A stretch of DNA of 16,177 nucleotides from Pararhodospirillum photometricum DSM 122 (GCF_000284415.1 NC_017059.1:3840262-3856438), one strand, 5' to 3'; shown: positions 1 to 6,370, counted from the stretch's first letter. Notes: generated by a model from the sequence alone, not told the origin. Made by a program: numbers and translations.

Positions 1-56
1 GACCGGCGAGGGCCTCTGCTGATTGTTGCGACGCGGTTGCATTAAACTATTGCGTC

Positions 57-85
57 TTGACAGACCCGCATACGGCCCTTAAGGT
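57..85 (+). promoter_or_regulatory. candidate sigma70-type promoter in the ptsN leader region
   Basis: A perfect -35 hexamer TTGACA (57-62) is followed after exactly 17 nt by TAAGGT (80-85), which keeps the first two and the last bases of the -10 consensus. Transcription would start near 92, giving a leader of about 310 nt before ptsN. The same -10 hexamer at the same spacing stands before the phasin gene (7748-7776). Inferred from sequence only. Confidence 0.45.
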
Positions 86-101
86 CCCATTTCTGCGACG
101 A

Positions 102-118
102 CGAGCCGCGGCGGCTCG
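102..118 (+). other. perfect inverted repeat in the ptsN leader
   Basis: CGAGCCGC and GCGGCTCG flank a single G, so the transcript from the promoter at 57-85 could fold a GC-rich hairpin just after its start. No T-run follows, so it is not an intrinsic terminator. Apart from this hairpin, the promoter and the possible small ORF at 165-278, nothing else was recognised in positions 1-403. Confidence 0.3.
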
Positions 119-164
119 GTCGCATGCCATGGGGCTGAACCGTATCCAGCGCCGGGAGGAGGCT

Positions 165-278
165 ATGTTCGCTTTTCCTAAGCCTGGAATTTCACAGTCT
201 CGACACCATCTCCTCGCACAGCCGGACATGGCGCCGGCCCGGATCCCCGATCCGGAGCCGCCCGTCGGCGCCGCTTGA
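165..278 (+). CDS. possible small protein (37 aa), function unknown
   Basis: An ATG at 165 follows a very strong Shine-Dalgarno match (GGAGGAGG, 155-162) and opens a 37-codon frame ending at TGA 276-278. The product begins MFAFPKPGISQSRHH and ends in a Pro-rich segment (IPDPEPPVGAA); there is no signal peptide, membrane segment or domain I recognise. The first dozen codons use A/T third bases (gct, ttt, cct, aag, gga, att, tca) unlike the surrounding GC3-rich genes, which argues against ordinary coding. It lies downstream of the promoter at 57-85 and 125 nt before ptsN, so it could be a leader peptide or a conserved micro-protein, or chance. The ribosome-binding site is the main support. Confidence 0.3.
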   Translation: MFAFPKPGISQSRHHLLAQPDMAPARIPDPEPPVGAA

Positions 279-403
279 GGGAAAGCGATTCCCCCGGCTT
301 TTCCGGGCCCTTCCGTTTGATCTCCGTGCGCAGCCCGGACGGGCGCGTCAGGGCGGACAAGGAGGACCCTGGGGCCGGGATCCGGGTCGCAAGAGGAAAC
401 CGC

Positions 404-868
404 ATGGAAATCAACAACCTCATCACGCCGGACAGTATTCTCCCCGCCCTGAGGGTCAGCAGCAAGAAGCAAGCGCTTCAAGAGCTGGCCAAGCGTGCGG
501 CCGAGCTGACCGAGCAGCACGAACGGGCCATCTTCGACGTTCTTCTGGAACGCGAGCGCCTGGGCACCACCGGTGTGGGCAATGGCATCGCCATTCCTCA
601 CGGCAAGCTGCCCACCCTGACCGGGCTGCATGGCCTGTTCGCCCGGCTGGTCGAGCCCATCGATTTCGACTCGATCGATGATCAGCCGGTGGACCTGATT
701 TTCCTGCTGCTCGCCCCGGAGTCGGCCGGGGCCGACCACCTGAAGGCCCTGGCCCGCGTGTCGCGCCTGCTGCGTGACCGTGCCACGTGCGAAAAACTGC
801 GCGGGGCCAACAGCGCCGAGGCCCTCTATACCCTGCTGTCCCAGTCGCAGGCGACCCAGGCCGCCTGA
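404..868 (+). CDS. ptsN: PTS IIA-like nitrogen regulatory protein PtsN (EIIA-Ntr)
   Basis: Encodes a 154-aa cytoplasmic EIIA-Ntr, the terminal phosphoryl acceptor of the nitrogen-related PTS (EI-Ntr, NPr, EIIA-Ntr); in other proteobacteria it regulates targets such as potassium transport rather than carrying a sugar. The phosphorylatable histidine is His66 in the family motif GNGIAIPHGK, and the downstream QPVDLIFLLLAPE (about 98-110) is also typical. The open frame continues upstream to a TTG at 275, but ATG 404 follows an SD-like AAGAGGA (391-397) and gives the usual family length and N-terminus, so it was chosen. hpf/raiA, which often precedes ptsN, is not visible in the 403 nt upstream. 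A strong terminator follows at 896-932. Confidence 0.95.
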   Translation: MEINNLITPDSILPALRVSSKKQALQELAKRAAELTEQHERAIFDVLLERERLGTTGVGNGIAIPHGKLPTLTGLHGLFARLVEPIDFDSIDDQPVDLIFLLLAPESAGADHLKALARVSRLLRDRATCEKLRGANSAEALYTLLSQSQATQAA

Positions 869-895
869 CCCGGGCTTTGTGCTTTCCCGCCGCCG

Positions 896-932
896 ACCGT
901 CGGCCCTCCCCAGGGCCGGCGGTTTCGTGTTT
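896..932 (+). terminator. intrinsic terminator of ptsN
   Basis: A 12-bp stem (896-907 with 912-923, one G-T wobble) closes a CCCC loop and is followed by the T-rich stretch TTTCGTGTTT (923-932). It begins 28 nt after the ptsN stop, so ptsN transcription probably ends here before the downstream permease gene. Confidence 0.75.
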
Positions 933-940
933 GGGGAGGC
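929..940 (+). repeat. half copy of the dispersed palindromic repeat
   Basis: GTTTGGGGAGGC is identical to the left half of the full copy at 4065-4098, but the mirrored right arm is absent; a different small hairpin (943-958) begins right after it. It directly follows the ptsN terminator. It is probably a decayed or recombined remnant of the REP-like family described at 1914, 4065, 11513 and 11594. Confidence 0.4.
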
Positions 941-942
941 AC

Positions 943-965
943 GACTCTGGAGAGAGTCTTCTTTT
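943..965 (+). promoter_or_regulatory. hairpin with T-rich tail in front of the EamA permease gene
   Basis: GACTCT and AGAGTC pair perfectly around a GGAG tetraloop, followed by TTCTTTT (959-965). It ends 13 nt before the permease ATG. It could be a second, weak terminator behind ptsN or a leader hairpin of the permease transcript. The loop itself holds an SD-like GGAG, but it is too far from the start codon to be the main ribosome-binding site. Confidence 0.35.
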
Positions 966-978
966 GACAGGATCCCCC

Positions 979-1908
979 ATGACCGACACGTCCTCCCTGT
1001 CCCGGGTGCGGGCCAGCCTGATCTTGCTGCTGGTGGCCTTCATCTGGGGCACCACCTTCGTGGCCCAGAAGACCGCGTTTGAGACCACGAGCGGTCCCGC
1101 CCTGGGCCCCCTGACCTTCACCGGTTTGCGTTTCTTGCTGGGCGCCTTGGTGGTCTTGCCCTTTGCCCTGCGCGAGCGCCAAAGCGGGGGAGGGACCCCG
1201 ATGCCGACAGCGACCTTGGGGGTGTTCGCCCTGCTTGGCGCTTTGCTGTTCGTGGCCTCGATGACCCAGCAGGTGGGCATCTTGCAAACCTCGGTCACCA
1301 ACGCCGGCTTCCTGACCGCGCTTTACGTGCCCCTGGTCCCGGTGATCGCCCTTGCGGTCTTTCGCCAACCGGTGCGGCGCACCGTGTGGGTGGGGGCTTT
1401 GGGCTGCGTGGCGGGGACGTGGTTCCTGACCGGCGGCTTGGCGGGGGCTTCGCTCAACACCGGCGATCTGTGGGTTATGCTTTCGGCCCTGTTCTGGGCG
1501 ATGCACGTCATGAGCGTGGGGATCTTGGTGGTGCGCTCCCGCCGCCCCGTAACCTTGGCCTTGGTGCAGTTTCTGGCCTGCGGTGTCTTGAGTTTGATCG
1601 GGGCTTTTCTGGTCGAGACGCCGAGCTGGCCGGTGATCGCCGGCGCCTGGGGCGAGATCCTCTATGCTGGCGTGCTGTCGGTGGGGGTGGCCTATACCCT
1701 CCAGGTCGTGGCCCAGCGCCACACGCCGGCCGCGGCCGCCGCCTTGATCATGTCCACCGAAACCGTTTTTGCCGCGTTGTCGGGGGCGGTGGTCCTGGGC
1801 GAGCGCCTGTCCATGGTCCAGGGCGTGGGCGCGGCCCTGATCTTGGCCTCGATCCTTGTCGTCGAACTGGGGGCCGCCCTGGGCGCGCGTCGAGCCGCCT
1901 TGCGCTAG
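979..1908 (+). CDS. EamA/DMT-family permease
   Basis: A 309-aa inner-membrane protein of the drug/metabolite transporter superfamily with about ten hydrophobic segments arranged as two EamA repeats (roughly residues 12-140 and 155-290). The N-terminal signature FIWGTTFVAQK (21-31) and the second-repeat motif STETVFAALSGAVVLGERLS, with the conserved glutamates, are characteristic. The substrate cannot be deduced; relatives export amino acids, nucleosides or other metabolites. The frame is open upstream to 787, but that region overlaps ptsN and its terminator; ATG 979 has AGGA six bases before it and starts just ahead of the first membrane segment. It appears monocistronic: a terminator precedes it and a palindromic repeat follows its stop. 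Confidence 0.9.
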   Translation: MTDTSSLSRVRASLILLLVAFIWGTTFVAQKTAFETTSGPALGPLTFTGLRFLLGALVVLPFALRERQSGGGTPMPTATLGVFALLGALLFVASMTQQVGILQTSVTNAGFLTALYVPLVPVIALAVFRQPVRRTVWVGALGCVAGTWFLTGGLAGASLNTGDLWVMLSALFWAMHVMSVGILVVRSRRPVTLALVQFLACGVLSLIGAFLVETPSWPVIAGAWGEILYAGVLSVGVAYTLQVVAQRHTPAAAAALIMSTETVFAALSGAVVLGERLSMVQGVGAALILASILVVELGAALGARRAALR

Positions 1909-1913
1909 CCTTT

Positions 1914-1950
1914 CGAGGGGTCTGGGGAGGCCCGCCTCCCCAGCTTTCTC
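1914..1950 (-). repeat. dispersed palindromic repeat, copy A (REP-like)
   Basis: Arms CTGGGGAGGC (1922-1931) and GCCTCCCCAG (1934-1943) are perfect reverse complements around a CC loop. The flanks also match other copies: CGAGGGGT on the left and CTTTC on the right. It begins 5 nt after the permease stop. Taking the strand that reads AAGGCTGGGG as forward, this copy is inverted relative to the preceding gene, and it alone of the four has a T-rich flank downstream (CTTTCTCGTTC), so it might also terminate transcription. Confidence 0.85.
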
Positions 1951-1979
1951 GTTCTGTGAAGCCCAGCCAGTCCTAACTC

Positions 1980-2001
1980 AAAATTTTGCAAATCCTGCAA
2001 A
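1980..2001 (+). promoter_or_regulatory. candidate ScfR/RamB-type operator upstream of the regulator gene
   Basis: AAAATTTTGCAAA (1980-1992) is followed by a second TGCAAA (1996-2001). The TTTGCAAA core is the element reported for regulators of this family (RamB in corynebacteria, PccR in Rhodobacter). It lies 142 nt before the start of just such a regulator, suggesting autoregulation. It is an A/T-rich island in a GC-rich intergenic region. Half-site spacing here differs from what I recall for PccR, so exact equivalence is uncertain. Confidence 0.5.
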
Positions 2002-2142
2002 GCCCGCCCAGGTAGCTTAGACCCTTGCCGCCCGCAACTTTGCCATGGCATTGTCGGCCCGCCTCCTCGCCTCGGCCGGCCGCTGCCGGTCTCTCTCGGC
2101 GAGAGGCGCAGGTATCGTGCGAAGCGAGCGAAGGATCAGGAC

Positions 2143-3561
2143 ATGAGCAAGGCCTACATGGGCGCGCGTCTGAAGCGCTTGCGCGAAGACCGGGGGCTGA
2201 CCCAAGCCGCCCTGGCGCGCAAACTGGATCTCTCGCCGAGCTACCTCAATCAACTGGAGCGTAACCAAAGGCCCTTGACGGTGGCGGTCCTGGTCCGCTT
2301 GTCGTCGGTGTTTGGCATCGATGTCCAGATGTTCTCCGAGGAAGACGAAGGCCGCCTGCTGGCCGACCTGCGGGAGGCCTTGGGCGAATCGGGGGTTGGC
2401 GACGGCGTTTCCCTCAGCGAGCTGAAGGACTTGGTATCTTCCATGCCACTGGTCGGGCGGGCCGTGGTCACCTTGCATCAGCGGGTGCGGGCCCAGGCCG
2501 AGCGGCTGGAGGCCCTGGCCCTCAGTCTGGGGACACCGCTCGATGGAGCCGCCCCTTCCGCCTTGCCGCATGAGCAGGTGCGGGATTTTTTTTACCAGCA
2601 CCACAACCACATTCCGGCCCTCGACGAGGCCGCCGAAGCCCTCTACGCCAGCGGCGTTCTCACGCTTGAGGACCGCGAGGGCGGTTTGGAGCGGCTGTTG
2701 CGTACCGAGCATGGGGTGACGACCCGCCTGCTGGGCGAGGCGGAACTGGGACCGGGCGTGACCCGGCACTACGATCCCGAGCGGCGCGACCTTGCCTTGT
2801 CGCGGCGCCTCGGCGCGGGCCAGCGGATGTTTCAGATGGCGACCCAGCTCGCCTTTCTCGCCCATGATTCCTTGCTCACCCGCCTGACCGCCGAACCCGG
2901 CTTGGCGCCGCCCGATGCCCGAGCCTTAGCGCGCATTGGCTTGGCGGCCTACTTTGCTGGAGCGGTGGTGCTGCCGTATGGCCCGTTTCTGGCGGCCGCC
3001 GAGGCCTGCCGCTACGACATTGAGGTGTTGGGCGAAACGTTTGGCGTGGGCTTCGAGACGGTGTGTCATCGCCTCTCCACCTTGCAGCGCCCGGGGGCAC
3101 GGGGGGTTCCCTTCTTTTTTGTGCGGGTGGACCGGGCCGGCAATATGTCGAAGCGTCAGTCGGCCACCGACTTTCACTTTTCCCGCGTGGGCGGCTCGTG
3201 TCCGTTGTGGGTGGTCTACGAAGCCTTTGCCACGCCCGGCCGAACCTTAACCCAGGTGGCGCGCATGCCCGATGGCCGGGGCTATCTGTGGGTGGCGCGC
3301 ACCATCACCCATCGCCACGGCGGTTTTGGCGCCTTGGAAAAAACCTTTGCCATTGGCTTGGGCTGCGACCTGCGCCATGCGCCCCGGCTGGTCTATGCCC
3401 GCGGCCTTGATCTGGCCGACCCCGAAGCGGCTACCCCGATCGGCGCCGGCTGCAAAGTGTGCGAGCGCAGCGGTTGCCCACAGCGGGCCTTTCCGCCGAT
3501 TGGCCGGCGGGTGCAGGCCGACGAGCGCCAGAGCCGGGCCGATCCGTATGCGGTGGCCTGA
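2143..3561 (+). CDS. XRE-type short-chain fatty-acyl-CoA transcriptional regulator (ScfR family)
   Basis: A 472-aa cytoplasmic DNA-binding protein. Residues 8-60 form an XRE helix-turn-helix (LTQAALARKLDLSPSYLNQL). The rest matches the RamB/PccR/MccR architecture: an IrrE-like middle region followed by a long C-terminal domain (DUF2083) with AAYFAGAVVLPYGPF, RYDIEVLGETFGVGFETVCHR and GVPFFFVRVDRAGNMSKRQS. Where IrrE peptidases carry HExxH this protein has RMFQMATQLAFL, so peptidase activity is not expected. Four C-terminal cysteines (408, 437, 440, 445) sit in conserved positions. Known relatives sense acyl-CoA esters and control propionyl-CoA, glyoxylate-cycle or ethylmalonyl-CoA genes; the targets here are unknown because no such gene is adjacent. 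ATG 2143 follows AAGGATCAGG and directly precedes the HTH. Confidence 0.88.
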   Translation: MSKAYMGARLKRLREDRGLTQAALARKLDLSPSYLNQLERNQRPLTVAVLVRLSSVFGIDVQMFSEEDEGRLLADLREALGESGVGDGVSLSELKDLVSSMPLVGRAVVTLHQRVRAQAERLEALALSLGTPLDGAAPSALPHEQVRDFFYQHHNHIPALDEAAEALYASGVLTLEDREGGLERLLRTEHGVTTRLLGEAELGPGVTRHYDPERRDLALSRRLGAGQRMFQMATQLAFLAHDSLLTRLTAEPGLAPPDARALARIGLAAYFAGAVVLPYGPFLAAAEACRYDIEVLGETFGVGFETVCHRLSTLQRPGARGVPFFFVRVDRAGNMSKRQSATDFHFSRVGGSCPLWVVYEAFATPGRTLTQVARMPDGRGYLWVARTITHRHGGFGALEKTFAIGLGCDLRHAPRLVYARGLDLADPEAATPIGAGCKVCERSGCPQRAFPPIGRRVQADERQSRADPYAVA

Positions 3562-3565
3562 GGCG

Positions 3566-3964
3566 TTAGCGTTCCATCGAGAGGGTACGGGCGCCAACGG
3601 GCTGGTTGGGCGGGGCGACCAAGCGGTTTTGGCGGTAGGGCTGGGGGGTGGCGTAGCACTCGATGTCGGCCAAGGAGCGATAGCAGTACAGCTTGGTTTC
3701 GACCGTCGTGTTGTCCGGGAGAACCTCGCGGCAATAGAAGTCGCCATCCATGGCACGCAAGGTCGAGCAGTCGCGACCGCTAAAGAAGGAATAGATCCCG
3801 TCAATGGGGGTCTTGCCGGTGAGCGACATGCTGGCGGAATCGGTGGCCACCAGGGCTGGGGGGAACATGGCGATGGCCGTGGGAACAGGGGCGCAGGCCG
3901 TGAGGGAAGCCAAGGCAGCTCCCACGATCAGGAGGCACGGGAGAAAAGCGGGGCCCGTGAGCAT
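3566..3964 (-). CDS. small cysteine-rich lipoprotein, function unknown
   Basis: A 132-aa predicted lipoprotein: an N-terminal hydrophobic stretch ends in the lipobox LTAC, making Cys24 the lipidated residue. The mature part holds four more cysteines (66, 78, 94, 103) in DCSTLR, DFYCRE, YCYRSL and DIECYATP, a pattern I associate with small hypothetical lipoproteins of Rhodospirillales; two disulfides in the periplasm are likely. The start at 3964 was preferred over an in-frame ATG at 3994 because it has AAAGGAAC upstream and places the signal sequence at the N-terminus. It lies downstream of dsbD on the same strand with its own candidate promoter (4015-4043), and its stop is only 4 nt from the convergent regulator gene. 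Confidence 0.8.
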   Translation of the reverse strand: MLTGPAFLPCLLIVGAALASLTACAPVPTAIAMFPPALVATDSASMSLTGKTPIDGIYSFFSGRDCSTLRAMDGDFYCREVLPDNTTVETKLYCYRSLADIECYATPQPYRQNRLVAPPNQPVGARTLSMER

Positions 3965-4014
3965 GGGATGTTCCTTTGTTCCAGGTCCTGACACGGTGCT
4001 TTCTGCACCCTCTT

Positions 4015-4043
4015 AATGTAGGTCAAAGGCTGTCGAGAGTCTA
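4015..4043 (-). promoter_or_regulatory. candidate promoter of the lipoprotein gene
   Basis: Read on the minus strand, TAGACT (4043-4038) and TACATT (4020-4015) are separated by 17 nt, each matching four of six sigma70 consensus bases. The predicted start near 4008 lies at a small perfect hairpin (GGTGC, 5-nt loop, GCACC; 3995-4009) and leaves a leader of about 44 nt before the ATG at 3964. Confidence 0.4.
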
Positions 4044-4064
4044 GAACACCCATACCCAACAGAC

Positions 4065-4098
4065 CGAGGGGTTTGGGGAGGCCGTGCCTCCCCAGCCT
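4065..4098 (-). repeat. dispersed palindromic repeat, copy B (REP-like)
   Basis: Arms TGGGGAGGC (4074-4082) and GCCTCCCCA (4086-4094) are perfect complements around CGT. The flanks CGAGGGGT (4065-4072) and GCCTTTCC match copies A and D. It starts 8 nt past the dsbD stop and reads in the forward (AAGGCTGGGG) orientation along the dsbD transcript. No T-run follows in the sense direction, so it is not a standard intrinsic terminator. Confidence 0.85.
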
Positions 4099-4102
4099 TT
4101 CC

Positions 4103-5578
4103 TTAACGCACGGCCCGTTCCATGGCGTCGAGAACCGCCTGTTCGCTTAAGAGATCAGGCAAGGGGATGCCCTGGGGGGCGCCGGGTCCATAAACGGCGG
4201 CAAAGGGAATGCCGTAGCGCCCGAACGAGGCAAGATAAGCCGCGATGGCCGGGTCGGGGCGGGTCCAGTCGGCGACCAGCCCGATCAGCCGGCCCTCGGT
4301 CAGGGCCGCCGCCACGCGGCCGCGATCGAGGACGCCGATCTTGTTGACTTGGCAGGTGGTGCACCACTGGGCGGTCACGTCCACCAGCACGACCTTGCCC
4401 TCGGCCACCAGGGCGTTCACCGCCTCGGGGCTCCAGGGGCGCCACAGGCCGTCGGCCCGGGGCGTCGAGGGCGGATCCGTCGTGAGGATCAGGGGCAAGG
4501 CCGGCGCCGCCAGCCCCACCCCCACGGCCAGCCCCAACGCCGCTCGCTTGAAGGCCGGCCAGCGCGTTCCCGCCAGCAAAAGGGCCAGGACCAGCCCCAG
4601 CACGCCCGCCACCGCCATCGCGAGGCTGGGGCTGGTTTGGGCGCTTAAGACCTGGAGTAGCCACGCCGCCGTGCCGGCCAGCGCCAGCCCCAAGAAGGCC
4701 TTGAGCCGCAGCATCCAGCGGCCGGGGCGGGGCAAAAAGCGGACAAAGCCGGGCCACGCCGCCAGCAGCAGGTAAGGCGTGGCCATGCCCAGGCCCAGGA
4801 GGGCAAAAACCCCCAGGGTTTCCCAAGGCCCGCCCGACAGCGCAAACCCCACCGCCGTCCCCAGGAACGGCGCCGAACACGGGGTGGCCAGCACGGTGGC
4901 AAAGGCGCCGGTGGCAAAGGCGCCGGCCGGGCTGCCCTGGCCGGTGCGCCCGCCCAGCGACGCCAGAACGCCGGGCAGGGGAATCTCGAACACGCTCCAC
5001 AGATTGGCGGCAAACAGGGTCAGGATCGCCGCCATGGCCGCCAAAAATACGGGCTGCTGGAACTGAATACCCCAGCCCACCACCGCCCCCGCCGCCTTCA
5101 GGCCGATGGCGGCTCCGGCTAGGACCAGGAAGCTGGTCAGAATACCGGCGCTCGATGCCAGAAACGACAGGCGGGCGCCTTGTCCCGTGCCGCCGGCGTG
5201 GCCCAGCACCCCCAGTACCTTGAGGGACAGCACCGGCAAAACGCAGGGCATGAGGTTCAAGATCAGCCCGCCCAGCCACGCCAGCAGGGCCATGGAGGCC
5301 CACAGCGGCACGGTGCCGGCGAAGGGCAGGCCGCTTGGCGGGGCAAGGCGCACGCTGGTGTCCACGCTCAGTTCGACACCTCGGGATCCATCGGCGACCA
5401 GGGCGCCCAGGCTGCCGTGGCTCGGGACGTGGCCGGCGCTGGGCCGGGCGCGCAAGATAGCTCGGCGACCGCCCTCTTCCAGCCGGACCTCGGGTCGGGC
5501 GAACGACAGACCCGCCGGGGGTTCCAAGAACAGGTCGGGGGCCTCCACGGGAGGATCGGCGGTGATGCTCACGCGCAC
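4103..5578 (-). CDS. dsbD: DsbD-type thiol:disulfide interchange protein, C-terminal part (frameshifted)
   Basis: This 491-codon frame carries the membrane core and thioredoxin-like domain of a DsbD that passes electrons from cytoplasmic thioredoxin to periplasmic partners. About eight hydrophobic segments span roughly residues 88-365, with the paired redox cysteines in LNLMPCVLPVLSLK (Cys112) and ATPCSAPFLG (Cys234). The C-terminal domain has the CxxC site WCTTC (Cys406, Cys409). The GTG at 5578 has no Shine-Dalgarno sequence and cuts into a beta-rich periplasmic domain, so it is probably not a true start. Read one base back, the sequence continues smoothly from the upstream frame (5614-6201); together they would make one protein of about 699 aa, the normal family length. 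Confidence 0.85.
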   Translation of the reverse strand: MRVSITADPPVEAPDLFLEPPAGLSFARPEVRLEEGGRRAILRARPSAGHVPSHGSLGALVADGSRGVELSVDTSVRLAPPSGLPFAGTVPLWASMALLAWLGGLILNLMPCVLPVLSLKVLGVLGHAGGTGQGARLSFLASSAGILTSFLVLAGAAIGLKAAGAVVGWGIQFQQPVFLAAMAAILTLFAANLWSVFEIPLPGVLASLGGRTGQGSPAGAFATGAFATVLATPCSAPFLGTAVGFALSGGPWETLGVFALLGLGMATPYLLLAAWPGFVRFLPRPGRWMLRLKAFLGLALAGTAAWLLQVLSAQTSPSLAMAVAGVLGLVLALLLAGTRWPAFKRAALGLAVGVGLAAPALPLILTTDPPSTPRADGLWRPWSPEAVNALVAEGKVVLVDVTAQWCTTCQVNKIGVLDRGRVAAALTEGRLIGLVADWTRPDPAIAAYLASFGRYGIPFAAVYGPGAPQGIPLPDLLSEQAVLDAMERAVR

Positions 5579-5613
5579 GGTGCCATCGGGCTCGACGCCG
5601 GCTTGGGTGACGC

Positions 5614-6201
5614 TTAGGCCACTGGGTACACCTGGGGGCTGGGGACCAAGGCCAGGGCTTGAGCCAGGGTTTGGGCATGGGCCGAGGGGGTGGCGGGGCC
5701 TGGGGGCAGCAGCAGGGAAAACGACGCCCGCTCCGGCACGCAGATCTCGGCGCAGGTCAGATACTCAAGGGCTAGGGCCAAGACCACCGGGGCGCCCGGG
5801 GTTTCGGGGCGAAGGTGCAGGGGAAAAACCACCGTGCCGGCGTAGCCCACCGTCTCGATCGACGACACCGTGAAGCGCTGGGGCACGGGCCACGCCACCT
5901 CGGCACGGGCCAGATTGACCGAGCCTCGCCAGTCGAGGACCGGGGGGGTCCCGGCATCGCCGGGGCTGCGCCAGTAGATCTTCCAGGGAGATTTCTGCAC
6001 GATTTCAAGGCCCAGCAGCAAGGTCGAGGCCTGGCCCACGGCGGTCGTGGCGCTGATCAGGCGCAGGCGGGCTTGCGGACGCTCGACCCACGGGCTCGCC
6101 CCAAGGTCGGCGGGGGACTGGGCGGCGGCCACGGCGCCTAGGAGAAGGCTGCTGACCAGGGTCATGAGAAGGAGGCCGAGCCCCCTGCGCGCGCGTGCCA
6201 T
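5614..6201 (-). CDS. dsbD: DsbD-type thiol:disulfide interchange protein, N-terminal part (frameshifted)
   Basis: A 195-aa frame with a classical signal peptide (RARRGLGLLLMTLVSSLLLGAVAAA, given here as residues 3 to 27; cleavage probably after AAA) followed by the periplasmic alpha-type domain of DsbD. WKIYWRSPGDAGTPP (73-87) and the redox pair Cys150/Cys154 in YLTCAEICVP are typical of the DsbD-like family in alphaproteobacteria. The frame ends abruptly at TAA (5616-5614) just after SPQVYPVA, whereas the next frame resumes as SGLSVTQAG when one base is added. ATG 6201 was chosen because the signal peptide begins there and GTGAGGA lies upstream, although the frame stays open to 6471. It is divergent from yqgE. 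Confidence 0.8.
   Translation of the reverse strand: MARARRGLGLLLMTLVSSLLLGAVAAAQSPADLGASPWVERPQARLRLISATTAVGQASTLLLGLEIVQKSPWKIYWRSPGDAGTPPVLDWRGSVNLARAEVAWPVPQRFTVSSIETVGYAGTVVFPLHLRPETPGAPVVLALALEYLTCAEICVPERASFSLLLPPGPATPSAHAQTLAQALALVPSPQVYPVA
5620..5631 (-). other. single-base frameshift site in dsbD
   Basis: On the minus strand the codons GTG TAC CCA GTG GCC TAA end the N-terminal frame. Adding one base in the CCC run (5626-5624) gives GTG TAC CCN AGT GGC CTA and joins the two halves without loss. A -1 ribosomal slip at CCC would also restore the frame, but no canonical slippery heptamer is present. A sequencing or assembly miscall or a true recent deletion is more likely. Confidence 0.85.
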
Positions 6202-6345
6202 CCACAGATCCTCACGTTTGTGACCGAGCCAGTCCAAGCGGTGCATTCCGGCCGGCAAAGGGAAACAAAAAGACAAGCTGGAGAGGTGGGGGCTTCCCAG
6301 GCCCCTCCTGCCCCCCATGGCCTTGCCTCTTCCGGTAAGAGACAC

Positions 6346-6370
6346 GCGACGACCCTGTTGCCGTCGTCGC
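6346..6370 (+). promoter_or_regulatory. perfect 8-bp inverted repeat upstream of yqgE
   Basis: GCGACGAC (6346-6353) and GTCGTCGC (6363-6370) flank the 9-nt loop CCTGTTGCC. It lies in the divergent dsbD/yqgE region and overlaps the -35 (6358-6363) of the candidate yqgE promoter, so it could be an operator. It is not followed by a T-run on either strand. Confidence 0.35.

Noticed and set aside
275..403. A 43-codon N-terminal extension of PtsN from a TTG at 275
   Set aside because: PtsN relatives begin at the residues encoded from 404, and an SD-like sequence precedes ATG 404; the extension shows no family similarity.
2820..2880. IrrE/ImmA-type metalloprotease activity in the ScfR-like regulator
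   Set aside because: The region aligned with the zinc motif reads RMFQMATQLAFL, with no HExxH.
4155..5678. A 507-codon frame overlapping dsbD in another minus-strand phase, spanning the frameshift
   Set aside because: Arg/Pro/Gly-rich translation with no membrane segments or CxxC. The DsbD frames carry all expected motifs. The shadow frame does not explain the break.
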